Shown in pieces: positions 37,862 through 46,692 of a stretch of 64,000 bases of DNA. Position numbers and translations under genes: made by a program. The stretch comes from Bacteroidetes bacterium GWB2_32_14 (GTDB lineage Bacteria > Bacteroidota > Bacteroidia > Bacteroidales > UBA12077): positions 1-64,000 of the forward strand of contig MENK01000008.1 of the NCBI GenBank assembly GCA_001768235.1, written 5' to 3'. The number at the start of each line of letters is the position of its first letter. The stretch's first letter is position 1. The notes under the pieces are model-generated. The model was not told the origin of the DNA. It saw only the letters and a program-made list of their open reading frames with translations, and ran no database searches.

Positions 37862-38689
37862 TTATCTTTTTCGTAACAAACGTGCTGAATTGTATGGATT
37901 TGAAATCATTACAGCAAAACTGTTTTGTTCGTCAATTTCTTTTTGGGTAATAATATGTAAATCAATAATTCCTTTTTCCATTTTATAACCTGTTTTTTGA
38001 TGATTTAATTCTGCAAGCGAAAAACTCCAACCATTAATCCATGATTTGAAGAGTTCTAATTGATTTTCCGTTCCATCGAATTGAATCATAAGGTCGATAT
38101 CACTTGCCGGGCCGGCATTCGTTTCTTTAGTACTTCCAATAAGATATATGGCATGAACTCCATAATATTCAAAATCTGTTTTATCAGCAATTGTTTGAGC
38201 CATTCGGAATCTCCATTTCCAATGTTCATCACCAAAACGCTTCAGAATTTTTTCACCGTTTTCATTATTTGTTTCCTGGGATAATAATTTAACAGTTTGA
38301 ACCAGTCTGTTATAAAATAGATATTGTCCTAACCTGTATGCAATAGTATTTAACAGTCTTTGTTCATCTGGCAAAAATGGGTCATTTTCAAATGGAATAG
38401 ATGTGTAAAATACCTTAATATCACCAACAATATTATTATCAACAATGATATCGGCAGATTGCAACCATTTTGTTTCAATAAAACCAGGGAGTACATATTT
38501 CTGATTATCAATCTCGATTTTAACAATACAAATTGCCGGGAATTGCCATCCACTGGGAATAATTTCCAAAACCTGGTTTATCATATTACTAAAAGATAAA
38601 GTTGATTTGCGAAGTGTTTCTTCAATATCGTAAATACACTTTAATTCTTTTGCCCTTTCCTGAAGCGGTTTTAACTGACCTAAATCCAT
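37862..38689 (-). CDS. GAF-like domain fused to a nucleotidyltransferase domain
   Basis: The 275-residue protein has two parts. Residues about 1-140 begin LKPLQERAKELKCIYDIEET and contain NQVLEIIPSGWQFPAICIVKI, which resembles the GAF-like sensor domains of some bacterial kinases. Residues about 150-275 carry the pol-beta-type nucleotidyltransferase motif: Gly185-Ser186 (YLIGSTKET) followed by Asp197 and Asp199 (SDIDLMIQ), with a later acidic strand IIDLHII. It should transfer a nucleotide to an unknown acceptor under control of a ligand or partner sensed by the N-terminus. The phosphoesterase gene follows after 5 bp. The nucleotidyltransferase call is firm, the GAF call moderate. Confidence 0.75.
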   Translation of the reverse strand: MDLGQLKPLQERAKELKCIYDIEETLRKSTLSFSNMINQVLEIIPSGWQFPAICIVKIEIDNQKYVLPGFIETKWLQSADIIVDNNIVGDIKVFYTSIPFENDPFLPDEQRLLNTIAYRLGQYLFYNRLVQTVKLLSQETNNENGEKILKRFGDEHWKWRFRMAQTIADKTDFEYYGVHAIYLIGSTKETNAGPASDIDLMIQFDGTENQLELFKSWINGWSFSLAELNHQKTGYKMEKGIIDLHIITQKEIDEQNSFAVMISNPYNSARLLRKR

Positions 38690-38719
38690 AGCAAGCCATT
38701 TTTTGAAAGTTACAAAAAA

Positions 38720-40582
38720 TTAAATAAACTCACTCAATTCGAGCCAACGATCTGTTTTTGTGTCGAGTAAATGTATTATTTCGGCTATTCGTTTCGATTT
38801 TTTTATTAAATCTTCTGTTTTTAAATTCCCCAAATTGATTTCGTTTTCGAGATTTGTTTTTTCGTTTTCCAAATCGGCAATTTCTTTTTCAAGTTGCTCG
38901 TATTCACGTTTTTCGTTGAACGATAATTTTATTTTGGGTTTATCGGATTTTACAATTTCTTTTTTAGGTATAATAGCTGATTCTTTGATTTGAACTTTTT
39001 CCATTTTTAAAATCCATTCTCGATATTGAGAGTAATTTCCGGGAAAATCCTTTACATTTCCATTGCCCTGAAAAACAAAAATATGATCGACCACCTGATC
39101 CATAAAAAACCGGTCGTGAGATACTACCAACACGCAACCATCGAAAGTTGTAAGGTAATCTTCCAACACGCCCAGGGTCATTATATCAAGGTCGTTGGTT
39201 GGTTCATCAAGAATCAGAAAATTGGGTTTACGCATTAATACCGTTACCAGGTAAAGCCTTCGTTTTTCACCACCACTCAATTTCGAAACCTGTGTATAAT
39301 GCATGTCGAAAGGAAAAAGGAAATAATTTAAAAACTCCTTCACTCCCATTTCACGGCCACCACCCAACGAAACCACTTCGGCAATTTCCTGAACAACATC
39401 AATAACACGTTGATTTTCGGTAAACTGAATTCCTTCCTGTTTATAATATCCATAAACGATTGTTTGCCCGACTTCAATAGTTCCTGTATCGGGAGCGATA
39501 TTCTGAGTGATTAGATTTAAAAAGGTTGATTTCCCGGTTCCATTATCACCCACAATACCAATTTTTTCTCCTCTGCTGAATTTATAACTAAAGTTATTTA
39601 AAATGGATATGTTCTCGAATTTTTTTGAAAGGTTTTCAATTTCAAGTATCTTTTTTCCTAAACGCGAAGCCTGGACATTAATCTGCATTTGCTCATCGTT
39701 TCGACTTTGTGAAGCAACATCTTTCAGTTGGTAAAAATTATCGATACGGAATTTGGCCTTATGACTTCGTGCTTTAGGCATTCTACGCATCCAGTCTTCT
39801 TCTTTACGTAAGATGTTTTTTGCCCGTTCTACTTGTGATTCTTCATTATTTAAACGTTCTTCACGTTTCTCAAGAAAATACGAATAATTGCCTTTGTAAC
39901 TATATATTTTAGAATTATCCATTTCAATAATCTCATTGCATACCCGGTCGAGAAAATAGCGGTCGTGGGTAACCATAAGCAAGGTTGAATGAGTATTCCT
40001 CAGATAATTTTCGAGCCATTCGATCATATCTAAATCGAGATGGTTGGTTGGTTCATCGAGCAATAATAAATCCGGTTCTTCGATTAAAACGGATGCTAAA
40101 GCAACACGTTTTTTTTCTCCTCCTGATAATGTAGAAATTAGTTGTTCGTATTTGTCTATTTTAAGTTTGGTGAGTATTTGCTTCACTTTTACTTCATAAT
40201 CCCATGCACCAAGCAAGTCCATTTGCTCCGTTGCCTTTGAAAGTAAATTTTTATCGTGTGTATTTATAGCTTTTTCGTACTGAATAATTGCCTCTTTCAC
40301 ATTATTCGACGAATGTAAAACTTCGTTTAACAGGGTATTTTTTGGATTCAGGGGTGGATTTTGTTCTAAAAACCCAAATCGAATATTGTTTCGGAAAATA
40401 ATTTTGCCTGAATCGGGAGAATCTTTCCCCGTAATAATGTTAAAAAGAGTGGTTTTACCTGTTCCATTTTTAGCAATTAAAGCCACTTTTTGGTCTTTTT
40501 CTATTGTAAAACCAATATCTTCGAAAAGCAAAAGATCCCCAAACGACTTCTTTAAATTTTCAACCTGTAAGTAATTAATCAT
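38720..40582 (-). CDS. uup: ABC-F family ATPase (Uup-like)
   Basis: I start at the ATG at 40582 (MINYLQVENLKKSFGDLLLF), the usual N-terminus; an in-frame ATG 21 bp upstream would add seven residues. The 620-residue soluble protein has two ATPase domains with Walker A AKNGTGKTT and GDNGTGKST, signatures LSGGEKKRVALA and LSGGEKRRLYLV, and Walker B LLLLDEPTNHLD and FLILDEPTNDLD, plus a C-terminal coiled coil (KREYEQLEKEIADLENEKTN). ABC-F proteins act on ribosomes; Uup types also affect DNA structure-related phenotypes. No membrane segments. Confidence 0.92.
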   Translation of the reverse strand: MINYLQVENLKKSFGDLLLFEDIGFTIEKDQKVALIAKNGTGKTTLFNIITGKDSPDSGKIIFRNNIRFGFLEQNPPLNPKNTLLNEVLHSSNNVKEAIIQYEKAINTHDKNLLSKATEQMDLLGAWDYEVKVKQILTKLKIDKYEQLISTLSGGEKKRVALASVLIEEPDLLLLDEPTNHLDLDMIEWLENYLRNTHSTLLMVTHDRYFLDRVCNEIIEMDNSKIYSYKGNYSYFLEKREERLNNEESQVERAKNILRKEEDWMRRMPKARSHKAKFRIDNFYQLKDVASQSRNDEQMQINVQASRLGKKILEIENLSKKFENISILNNFSYKFSRGEKIGIVGDNGTGKSTFLNLITQNIAPDTGTIEVGQTIVYGYYKQEGIQFTENQRVIDVVQEIAEVVSLGGGREMGVKEFLNYFLFPFDMHYTQVSKLSGGEKRRLYLVTVLMRKPNFLILDEPTNDLDIMTLGVLEDYLTTFDGCVLVVSHDRFFMDQVVDHIFVFQGNGNVKDFPGNYSQYREWILKMEKVQIKESAIIPKKEIVKSDKPKIKLSFNEKREYEQLEKEIADLENEKTNLENEINLGNLKTEDLIKKSKRIAEIIHLLDTKTDRWLELSEFI

Positions 40583-40656
40583 ATTCGATAATGGACTTTT
40601 CAAAATGTTTACAAAACAACGTAATTATTCAGATTAAAAAAAATTAAACCTATTTT

Positions 40657-40687
40657 TTTGTAATCTGTTACGAATGCATTACATTTC
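40657..40687 (+). promoter_or_regulatory. putative promoter of the TPR histidine kinase
   Basis: TTTG (40657-40660), exactly 19 bp, TACATTTC (40680-40687), one mismatch to TTTG-N19-TAnnTTTG. The ATG at 40706 follows 18 bp later. Confidence 0.5.
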
Positions 40688-40705
40688 TATAATAAATTGG
40701 TAATT

Positions 40706-42745
40706 ATGAAATTTATCAGAAAAAGTGTTTTTTTTATTTTTACAGTGTTAATCAGCAGTAATATTTCAATTTCTGCTCCATTACTTCTACAAGCTTCAGA
40801 CAAAAAAACAAACATCGAAACAATCGACCGAAATCTATCTGTTATTAAAGATAATTTCAACTTTAAAAATGACAGCATAAAAACACTAACATACAAAACA
40901 TTAAAACTATCTGAATTGGTAAATTATCAAAGCGGAATTGAAAATAGCTGTTTTTATTTGGGCCGTTTTTTTTATTTAAATAACCACATTGATAGCGCGA
41001 TGTACTTTTATAAAATGGGATTAGAAAAAGCAAAAAATAATAAGAGTAATCTAATTAACTCATTTTACATTGGTGTTGCAAATATTTTTTGGGATACCGG
41101 TGATTATAGCGGTGGCTTGGAAACTATGTTCGAAGCAAAACAATATTTTGAATCAGAGGGTATAATTGATCAAAAATATGAGATTTTCAATTACACGGGA
41201 TTATATTACGAAGGAATCATGGAATTTGGCCCGGCATTGGAAAACTTCAAGAAATCAACAGAAATAGCAATAAATAGAGGTGAGAATGGATATACTGGCG
41301 TTGTTTATGCCAACATGGGCAGGGTTTATTCTAAATTAATGAAATATGATACATCCATCATATTCTTTAAAAAAGGAGTTGCCCTTGAAGTAAAAAATAA
41401 GCTTTTTAGAAATGCAGGAAGATCATATTCTTCTCTAGCTACTGTATATCTAAATCTAAATCAAATTGACTCGGCCAGAATTTACCTGGAAGAAGCATTA
41501 AATTGTAATTTGCTTTCGAATGATAGCACAGGGCTGGTAAGAACTTATATTGCCTATGCAAATTATTATATCAGGCAGTCTGATTTTAAAAAATCAATTG
41601 AAATACTCACAAATGCGATTCCAATAGCTACCAAGTTTAAAAATAAATCCGAAATGGTTGAATTATTTTATTTGATGGCTCAAAGTTATTATAAAACAGG
41701 TAATTATAAAGAATCAAGCCGCTTCTATATTGAATACATTGGTATGTATCAACAAGTTTATGATATTAAAAAGTTTAACCAGGTAAGTGCACTTGAGCAT
41801 CAACTTAAAATTACACAACAAGAAAATGAAATAAATATTCTAAAAATTGAGAAACAACAGTCAGTTACTAACTATTTATTAATTATTGCTGTCTTATTGC
41901 TAACAATTAGCGTTTCATCCATTGCCTTCGTTATCTATTTCAGAAAAATGAACCAACAGTTGATAAACCAGAATAAAAAAATATCCGAGCAAAAAGAGAA
42001 TCTCGAAGAACTTAACAAACAATTGATTCTTGCTGAAAAAAACATGAGTAAAATAGACGAATTAAAAAGTAATTTTATTAATATCCTTTCTCACGAAATA
42101 CGAACCCCGTTAAATAGTATTGTTGGATTCTCTTCATTGGCTTTCGATTCAGAAATTTCAAATGAAGAAAAGATTGAAGCATCGAACATTATTAAAAAAA
42201 GCAGCGACGATTTAATCTCTACCGTCGAAGGGTTAGTTGATCTTTCGTTAATAAATTCAAATCAAATGTATGTTTACAAAGAAAACTTCGATGTTTACAG
42301 CTTTATGAAAAAAATTCATGATGATTTTATTAACCTAAAAAACAATTTTTTAAAAGATAATATTGCAATACATTATTTACCCGATAAAAACTATTCAGGT
42401 TTCATAATTAAATCAGATTCAGTATTATTAAAAAAATCTTTAAATAAATTGATGCATAATGCATTGAAATTTACTTTGAAAGGAAAAATTGAATATGGTT
42501 TTTCCATATCAGATTCTCGTTTTACATTTTTTGTAACAGATACCGGAATAGGAATACCAGGAGAATCAAATGATAAAATTTATATACCTTTTGAAAAAGG
42601 AGATAATGTACCTAAAAACTCCGGGGGGTTGGGAATAAGCCTGGCATTGGTAAAAAAATACATCGGTTTACTTGAAGGAAAAATAGGACATGAATCTGTT
42701 TTAAATAAAGGATCAAAATTTTATTTTGAGATACCAATCCAATAA
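40706..42745 (+). CDS. TPR-sensor histidine kinase
   Basis: I start at ATG 40706 (MKFIRKSVFFIFTVLISSN); a TTG 9 bp earlier is less likely and would lie closer to the promoter. The 679-residue protein has a signal peptide, about 350 residues of TPR repeats in the periplasm (for example VYANMGRVYSKLMKYDTSII), one TM at about 390-413, a coiled coil, a HisKA domain with His463 in NILSHEIRTPLNS, and a HATPase domain with DTGIGIPGES and NSGGLGISLALVKKYI. There is no receiver domain and no regulator nearby. nth starts 8 bp downstream. Confidence 0.88.
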   Translation: MKFIRKSVFFIFTVLISSNISISAPLLLQASDKKTNIETIDRNLSVIKDNFNFKNDSIKTLTYKTLKLSELVNYQSGIENSCFYLGRFFYLNNHIDSAMYFYKMGLEKAKNNKSNLINSFYIGVANIFWDTGDYSGGLETMFEAKQYFESEGIIDQKYEIFNYTGLYYEGIMEFGPALENFKKSTEIAINRGENGYTGVVYANMGRVYSKLMKYDTSIIFFKKGVALEVKNKLFRNAGRSYSSLATVYLNLNQIDSARIYLEEALNCNLLSNDSTGLVRTYIAYANYYIRQSDFKKSIEILTNAIPIATKFKNKSEMVELFYLMAQSYYKTGNYKESSRFYIEYIGMYQQVYDIKKFNQVSALEHQLKITQQENEINILKIEKQQSVTNYLLIIAVLLLTISVSSIAFVIYFRKMNQQLINQNKKISEQKENLEELNKQLILAEKNMSKIDELKSNFINILSHEIRTPLNSIVGFSSLAFDSEISNEEKIEASNIIKKSSDDLISTVEGLVDLSLINSNQMYVYKENFDVYSFMKKIHDDFINLKNNFLKDNIAIHYLPDKNYSGFIIKSDSVLLKKSLNKLMHNALKFTLKGKIEYGFSISDSRFTFFVTDTGIGIPGESNDKIYIPFEKGDNVPKNSGGLGISLALVKKYIGLLEGKIGHESVLNKGSKFYFEIPIQ

Positions 42746-42753
42746 ACATTAAA

Positions 42754-43404
42754 ATGACAAAGAAAGAAAGGTTCGAAAAAATCATTGATTACTTTAAAAA
42801 AGTACAACCCGTGGCCGAAACGGAGCTTGATTATAAAACCCCATTTGAATTAATTGTTGCCGTGATTCTCAGCGCCCAATGTACCGACAAAAGAGTTAAT
42901 ATAATTACCCCTGCCCTGCTCGAACGCTTTCCTTCTGCTTATGAAATGTCGCAAGCTTCGGTCGAAGAAATATTTTCTTACATTAAAAGTTGCTCCTATC
43001 CAAACAATAAAGCCAGGCATCTTTCAGGAATGTCGAAGATGCTGGTTGAAAAATATAATGAAATAGTTCCCGATGATATTAGCGAACTTCAAAAACTTCC
43101 GGGAGTTGGAAGAAAAACAGCCAATGTAATCGCATCGGTTGTTTATAATAAGCCCACACTTGCTGTTGACACGCATGTTTTCAGAGTTTCTAAACGTATA
43201 GGCTTAACCACTAATGCAAAAACACCTTTAGAAACTGAAAAACAACTCGTAAAATATATTCCTGAAGAATTAATACCCATTGCACATCATTGGCTCATAT
43301 TACATGGACGCTATGTTTGTATTGCCAGAAAACCAAAATGCGAAAGTTGTGGTATTACTCAATATTGCATGTATTTCGGAGAAACAATAAAACCGGGAAA
43401 ATAG
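42754..43404 (+). CDS. nth: endonuclease III
   Basis: The 216-residue DNA glycosylase/AP lyase removes oxidised pyrimidines. The helix-hairpin-helix reads KLPGVGRKTANV with catalytic Lys121, and the catalytic Asp is Asp139 in AVDTHVFR. The C-terminal 4Fe-4S cluster ligands are Cys189, 196, 199 and 205 in the standard C-x6-C-x2-C-x5-C spacing. It lies 8 bp after the kinase gene and probably shares its transcript. Confidence 0.96.
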   Translation: MTKKERFEKIIDYFKKVQPVAETELDYKTPFELIVAVILSAQCTDKRVNIITPALLERFPSAYEMSQASVEEIFSYIKSCSYPNNKARHLSGMSKMLVEKYNEIVPDDISELQKLPGVGRKTANVIASVVYNKPTLAVDTHVFRVSKRIGLTTNAKTPLETEKQLVKYIPEELIPIAHHWLILHGRYVCIARKPKCESCGITQYCMYFGETIKPGK

Positions 43405-43527
43405 AAAAGGTGAGTAGTGAATTGTGAATAACCTTTAACTTTATTTCCAACTAAAGTAAATTTCAGTAACCGAATTTCCCCTTGTTAATACTTTATTAAT
43501 GCATATATTCTAGCATCAGGGATTAAA

Positions 43528-43562
43528 TAAAAATGGCTGTCTTTTTTAGTTTAAGACAGCCA
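43528..43562 (-). terminator. terminator of hsp20
   Basis: TGGCTGTCTT and AAGACAGCCA form a perfect 10-bp stem. On the minus strand it is followed by ATTTTTATTT, 19 bp after the hsp20 stop codon. Confidence 0.8.
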
Positions 43563-43580
43563 CACCTTTAAATCCTTACT

Positions 43581-44027
43581 TTATGAAATTTTAATTTCTC
43601 TTTTTGGCTTTTCTTTTGCTTCATCACGCTTAGGAATTACAAGAGTTAAGATTCCATCTTTGTGTTTCGCATTTATTTTATCCTGGTTTACACTTTCAGG
43701 CAAACTAAAAGAACGTTGGAATGAACTGTAACTGAACTCACGACGAACATATTTTTCTTTTTCCTCCAGGTTTTTTACTTCTTTTTCAGAAGATATAGTT
43801 AAAACGTTGTTATGAATATCAATTTTAAAATCTTCTTTTGCTAAACCCGGAGCAGCTACATCAATTCTAAACTCTTCGGCATTTTCAATTACATTTACCT
43901 CAGGAATACTTTTATTAGCTGAAGTATCAAAGAAATCGGCCAAAAAATCTTTACCAAAGAAATCGTCTTCGAAAGCTGGTAAAAAACGTTTGTTTCTTAA
44001 CATAGGTATCATAGCTTTATCCTCCAT
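43581..44027 (-). CDS. small heat-shock protein, Hsp20/alpha-crystallin family
   Basis: The 148-residue chaperone has an N-terminal arm (MIPMLRNKRFLPAFEDDFFG), an alpha-crystallin domain from about residue 40 (IPEVNVIENAEEFRIDVAAP, then FKIDIHNNVLTISSEKE, YVRREFSYSSFQRSFSLPES) with the closing motif KDGILTLVIPK, and a short C-terminal tail. It holds unfolding proteins in oligomers. Its upstream region carries two palindrome-like TGTCA sites (44091-44134) that may be heat-shock operators. Confidence 0.93.
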   Translation of the reverse strand: MEDKAMIPMLRNKRFLPAFEDDFFGKDFLADFFDTSANKSIPEVNVIENAEEFRIDVAAPGLAKEDFKIDIHNNVLTISSEKEVKNLEEKEKYVRREFSYSSFQRSFSLPESVNQDKINAKHKDGILTLVIPKRDEAKEKPKREIKIS

Positions 44028-44090
44028 ATTTTAGTTAAACAATCAATTTTCAGATTGAACATTTCAAAAAAAATACCAATGCTTATTTCG

Positions 44091-44134
44091 TGTCAAATTG
44101 TCTTTAAATACTGTTACACCAATGTCATTTTGAC
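44091..44134 (-). promoter_or_regulatory. pair of TGTCA palindrome-like sites upstream of hsp20
   Basis: TGTCAAATTGTC (44091-44102) and TGTCATTTTGAC (44123-44134) are near-palindromes with the common half-site TGTCA, spaced about 32 bp centre to centre. I recall similar sequences upstream of heat-shock genes in Bacteroidota. No CIRCE element is seen. Confidence 0.35.
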
Positions 44135-44234
44135 GCAAACAACAATACATAAAAGACAATTCGATTTATATATTTTGATATCTGATTTCTTATTTCTATT
44201 TTTAAACTTGAACTTTTATAGATAATAAAGTCTG

Positions 44235-46481
44235 ATGAAAACGTTAAAAAATCTCATATTTTTAATACCCTTTATCTTTTGTTCTCTTATAGTATTTTCC
44301 CAAACCCGAATTGATACACTTGAAACAAAATTAAAAACAGCCGAAGGGGAAGAAAAAATTATTATCTTAATTGATTTAAGTGAGCAATATTTATCAGATG
44401 AGTTTTATAATAATGAAAAATGTCTTGAACTTTCAAATCAGGCGCTTACTCTTTCTAAAAAACTTAAAAATAAGAATAATGAAGCTATTGCATTAAAATA
44501 TATTGGTTTTGCTTATTATTATCAACAAAAATATGATACAAGCATTTTTATTTTTAATAATGTATTGAAAATACTTGAAAATTATGAAGATATTCAAGTA
44601 AAAGATCAAGTATATAACGTAATAGGTGCTTGTTATTATTACAAGGGAGATTTCAATAAAACTCTTGAATATTGGAAAAAAAGACTTGAATTATGCAAAC
44701 AAATTAGAGATACTGCTAATACTGCTCAAAGTTATATGAATCTTGGAGTCATCTATAAAAATATGGATGAATACGATCAGGCCATTTCGTTTTACCAGGA
44801 AGCATATAAAATCAGAGAAGAACGAAAAGATTCAACTGAAATGGCTACTGTGCTAAATAATATTGGAAATATTTATTTCCAATTCAGGGGCAATTATACC
44901 AAAGCGTTAGAAAATTATTCAAAAGCCATTGATATCTATAAGAAAAAAGGGGACAAAGAAAACGAGGCTCATCTTTTAAATAGTATAGGTTTAATCTACG
45001 ATAAACAGGATCAAAATCAAATGGCTTTAAATAATTTTAACCAAGCACTTACTATTTTAAAAAGTTTAAAAAATAAAGATGATAAAATTGCAGAAGTAAA
45101 AAATAATTTAGGTGTGCTTTATGCCGAACTTGGAAATTTTGAAATGGCATACAGACTACTTAATGAGAATTATCTATATTATTTAGAAATTGGAGCAAAA
45201 CCAAATATTGGAGGAACCTTAATAGATCTTGGTGACGTTTACTTTTCATGGGGAAAATATGAAGATGCACTAACAACTTATTTAAGAAGCTATGAAATTT
45301 CTACCGAGTTAAATATGAAAAGTGAAATTGCCAGAACCTATGAGAAACTTGCAAAAACTAATGCAAATTTAAAAAATTATAAAAAGGCATTCGAATACCA
45401 CGTATTATACACCCATTTGAACGATAGTTTATTCACAGAAAAACTCAATGAACAAATTACCGAAATACAAACCAAGTACGAAACCGAGAAAAAAGACAAG
45501 GAAATTGCGCTATTAAACTCTGATAAAGCCTTACAGGAAGCTACTTTAAAACGCCAGAAGCTTGCAATATTTGTATTTATTGGAGGCTTTTTCATTATTT
45601 CCATATTTCTTATCCTCATTTTCCGCTTGTATAAACAAAAGCAAAAAGCCAATATCATACTCGAAGAAAAAAACGAAAAAATCAGCCAGCAACGTGATTT
45701 TATTTTCCAACAGAACAAAGAAATTACTTCAAGTATAGAATATGCCAAACGTATTCAGAATGCGCTGCTCCCACCTCAGGAATTAATCGATGCAATTATC
45801 CCTGATTCATTTATCCTGTTTAAACCACGCGACATTGTGAGTGGCGACTTTTACTGGTTAAATCAAAAAGAAAATAAAATTATTTCTGTAACTGCCGATT
45901 GTACAGGACATGGTGTACCGGGTGCATTTATGAGTATGTTGGGAATTTCTTTTATAAATGAGATTATTAATATAACAAAACCTGGAGAACTCAGATCAAA
46001 CCAGGTATTGGATCACTTGCGGGAATTAATAATTACATCTTTGCGCCAAACAGGTAAACTCGGTGAAAGCCGCGATGGAATGGATATGACCATTTGTATT
46101 ATTGATACAGAAAAGAAAACGCTCGATTTCGCAGGTGCGTACAATCCAATGTACCTTGTACGAAATGGAGAACTTATAGAAGCGAAAGCCGATAAAATGC
46201 CTATCGGTATTCATGTTAAGACCATTGAACCTTTTTCAAACCAGATTTTCCAGATTGAAAAAGGAGATATCATTTATACCTGTTCCGATGGATATGCCGA
46301 TCAGTTTGGAGGCCCGGAGAATAATAAATTCCGACGAAAAAACTTTAAAGACCTGCTCTTACAAATCCATACTAAAGACATGAATCAACAAAAAGAAATC
46401 CTCGACAAAACTCTCATGGATTGGATGGAAGGATTTGAACAAGTGGATGATATTCTGGTGTGTGGAATTCGAATCACTTAA
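44235..46481 (+). CDS. TPR-containing SpoIIE/RsbU-type protein phosphatase
   Basis: The 748-residue protein has a signal peptide (about residues 1-23, VFSQ), about eight TPR repeats in the periplasm (such as AQSYMNLGVIYKNMDEYDQA and ATVLNNIGNIYFQF), one membrane helix at about 443-465 (LAIFVFIGGFFIISIFLILI), a coiled coil and a cytoplasmic SpoIIE/PP2C-like serine phosphatase domain from about 500. Metal-binding and core motifs are VSGDFYWLNQKENK, VTADCTGHGVPGAFMSM, and YTCSDGYADQFGG. It probably dephosphorylates an anti-sigma-factor antagonist in response to a periplasmic signal. It precedes the giant PKD gene on the same strand. Confidence 0.88.
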   Translation: MKTLKNLIFLIPFIFCSLIVFSQTRIDTLETKLKTAEGEEKIIILIDLSEQYLSDEFYNNEKCLELSNQALTLSKKLKNKNNEAIALKYIGFAYYYQQKYDTSIFIFNNVLKILENYEDIQVKDQVYNVIGACYYYKGDFNKTLEYWKKRLELCKQIRDTANTAQSYMNLGVIYKNMDEYDQAISFYQEAYKIREERKDSTEMATVLNNIGNIYFQFRGNYTKALENYSKAIDIYKKKGDKENEAHLLNSIGLIYDKQDQNQMALNNFNQALTILKSLKNKDDKIAEVKNNLGVLYAELGNFEMAYRLLNENYLYYLEIGAKPNIGGTLIDLGDVYFSWGKYEDALTTYLRSYEISTELNMKSEIARTYEKLAKTNANLKNYKKAFEYHVLYTHLNDSLFTEKLNEQITEIQTKYETEKKDKEIALLNSDKALQEATLKRQKLAIFVFIGGFFIISIFLILIFRLYKQKQKANIILEEKNEKISQQRDFIFQQNKEITSSIEYAKRIQNALLPPQELIDAIIPDSFILFKPRDIVSGDFYWLNQKENKIISVTADCTGHGVPGAFMSMLGISFINEIINITKPGELRSNQVLDHLRELIITSLRQTGKLGESRDGMDMTICIIDTEKKTLDFAGAYNPMYLVRNGELIEAKADKMPIGIHVKTIEPFSNQIFQIEKGDIIYTCSDGYADQFGGPENNKFRRKNFKDLLLQIHTKDMNQQKEILDKTLMDWMEGFEQVDDILVCGIRIT

Positions 46482-46598
46482 TTTTTGGTATAATACAAAT
46501 TATTCCATTATTCCATATTTTTTCATCATTAAATTCGATTTCACAAATTTTTATTTTTGACGATTCGATCATTTTTGATTGTAAACGCTCTTGATTTT

Positions 46599-46626
46599 AG
46601 GGTTTAAATACCCTAACTTGTAAGTT
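46599..46626. promoter_or_regulatory. two adjoining palindromes upstream of the PKD gene
   Basis: AGGGTTTAAATACCCT (46599-46614) and AACTTGTAAGTT (46615-46626) lie back to back in the 211-bp leader of the giant gene. Either could be an operator or a 5' leader hairpin. No function is shown. Confidence 0.35.
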
Positions 46627-46692
46627 ATTTCGCAAAATTTTTATCAAAATTAATTCGTTATAAATCAGTAACAATCATAAAACCCATAAACT

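Noticed and set aside
44028-44234. A CIRCE (HrcA) element before hsp20.
   Set aside because: The TTAGCACTC inverted repeat is absent; only the TGTCA-type sites are present.
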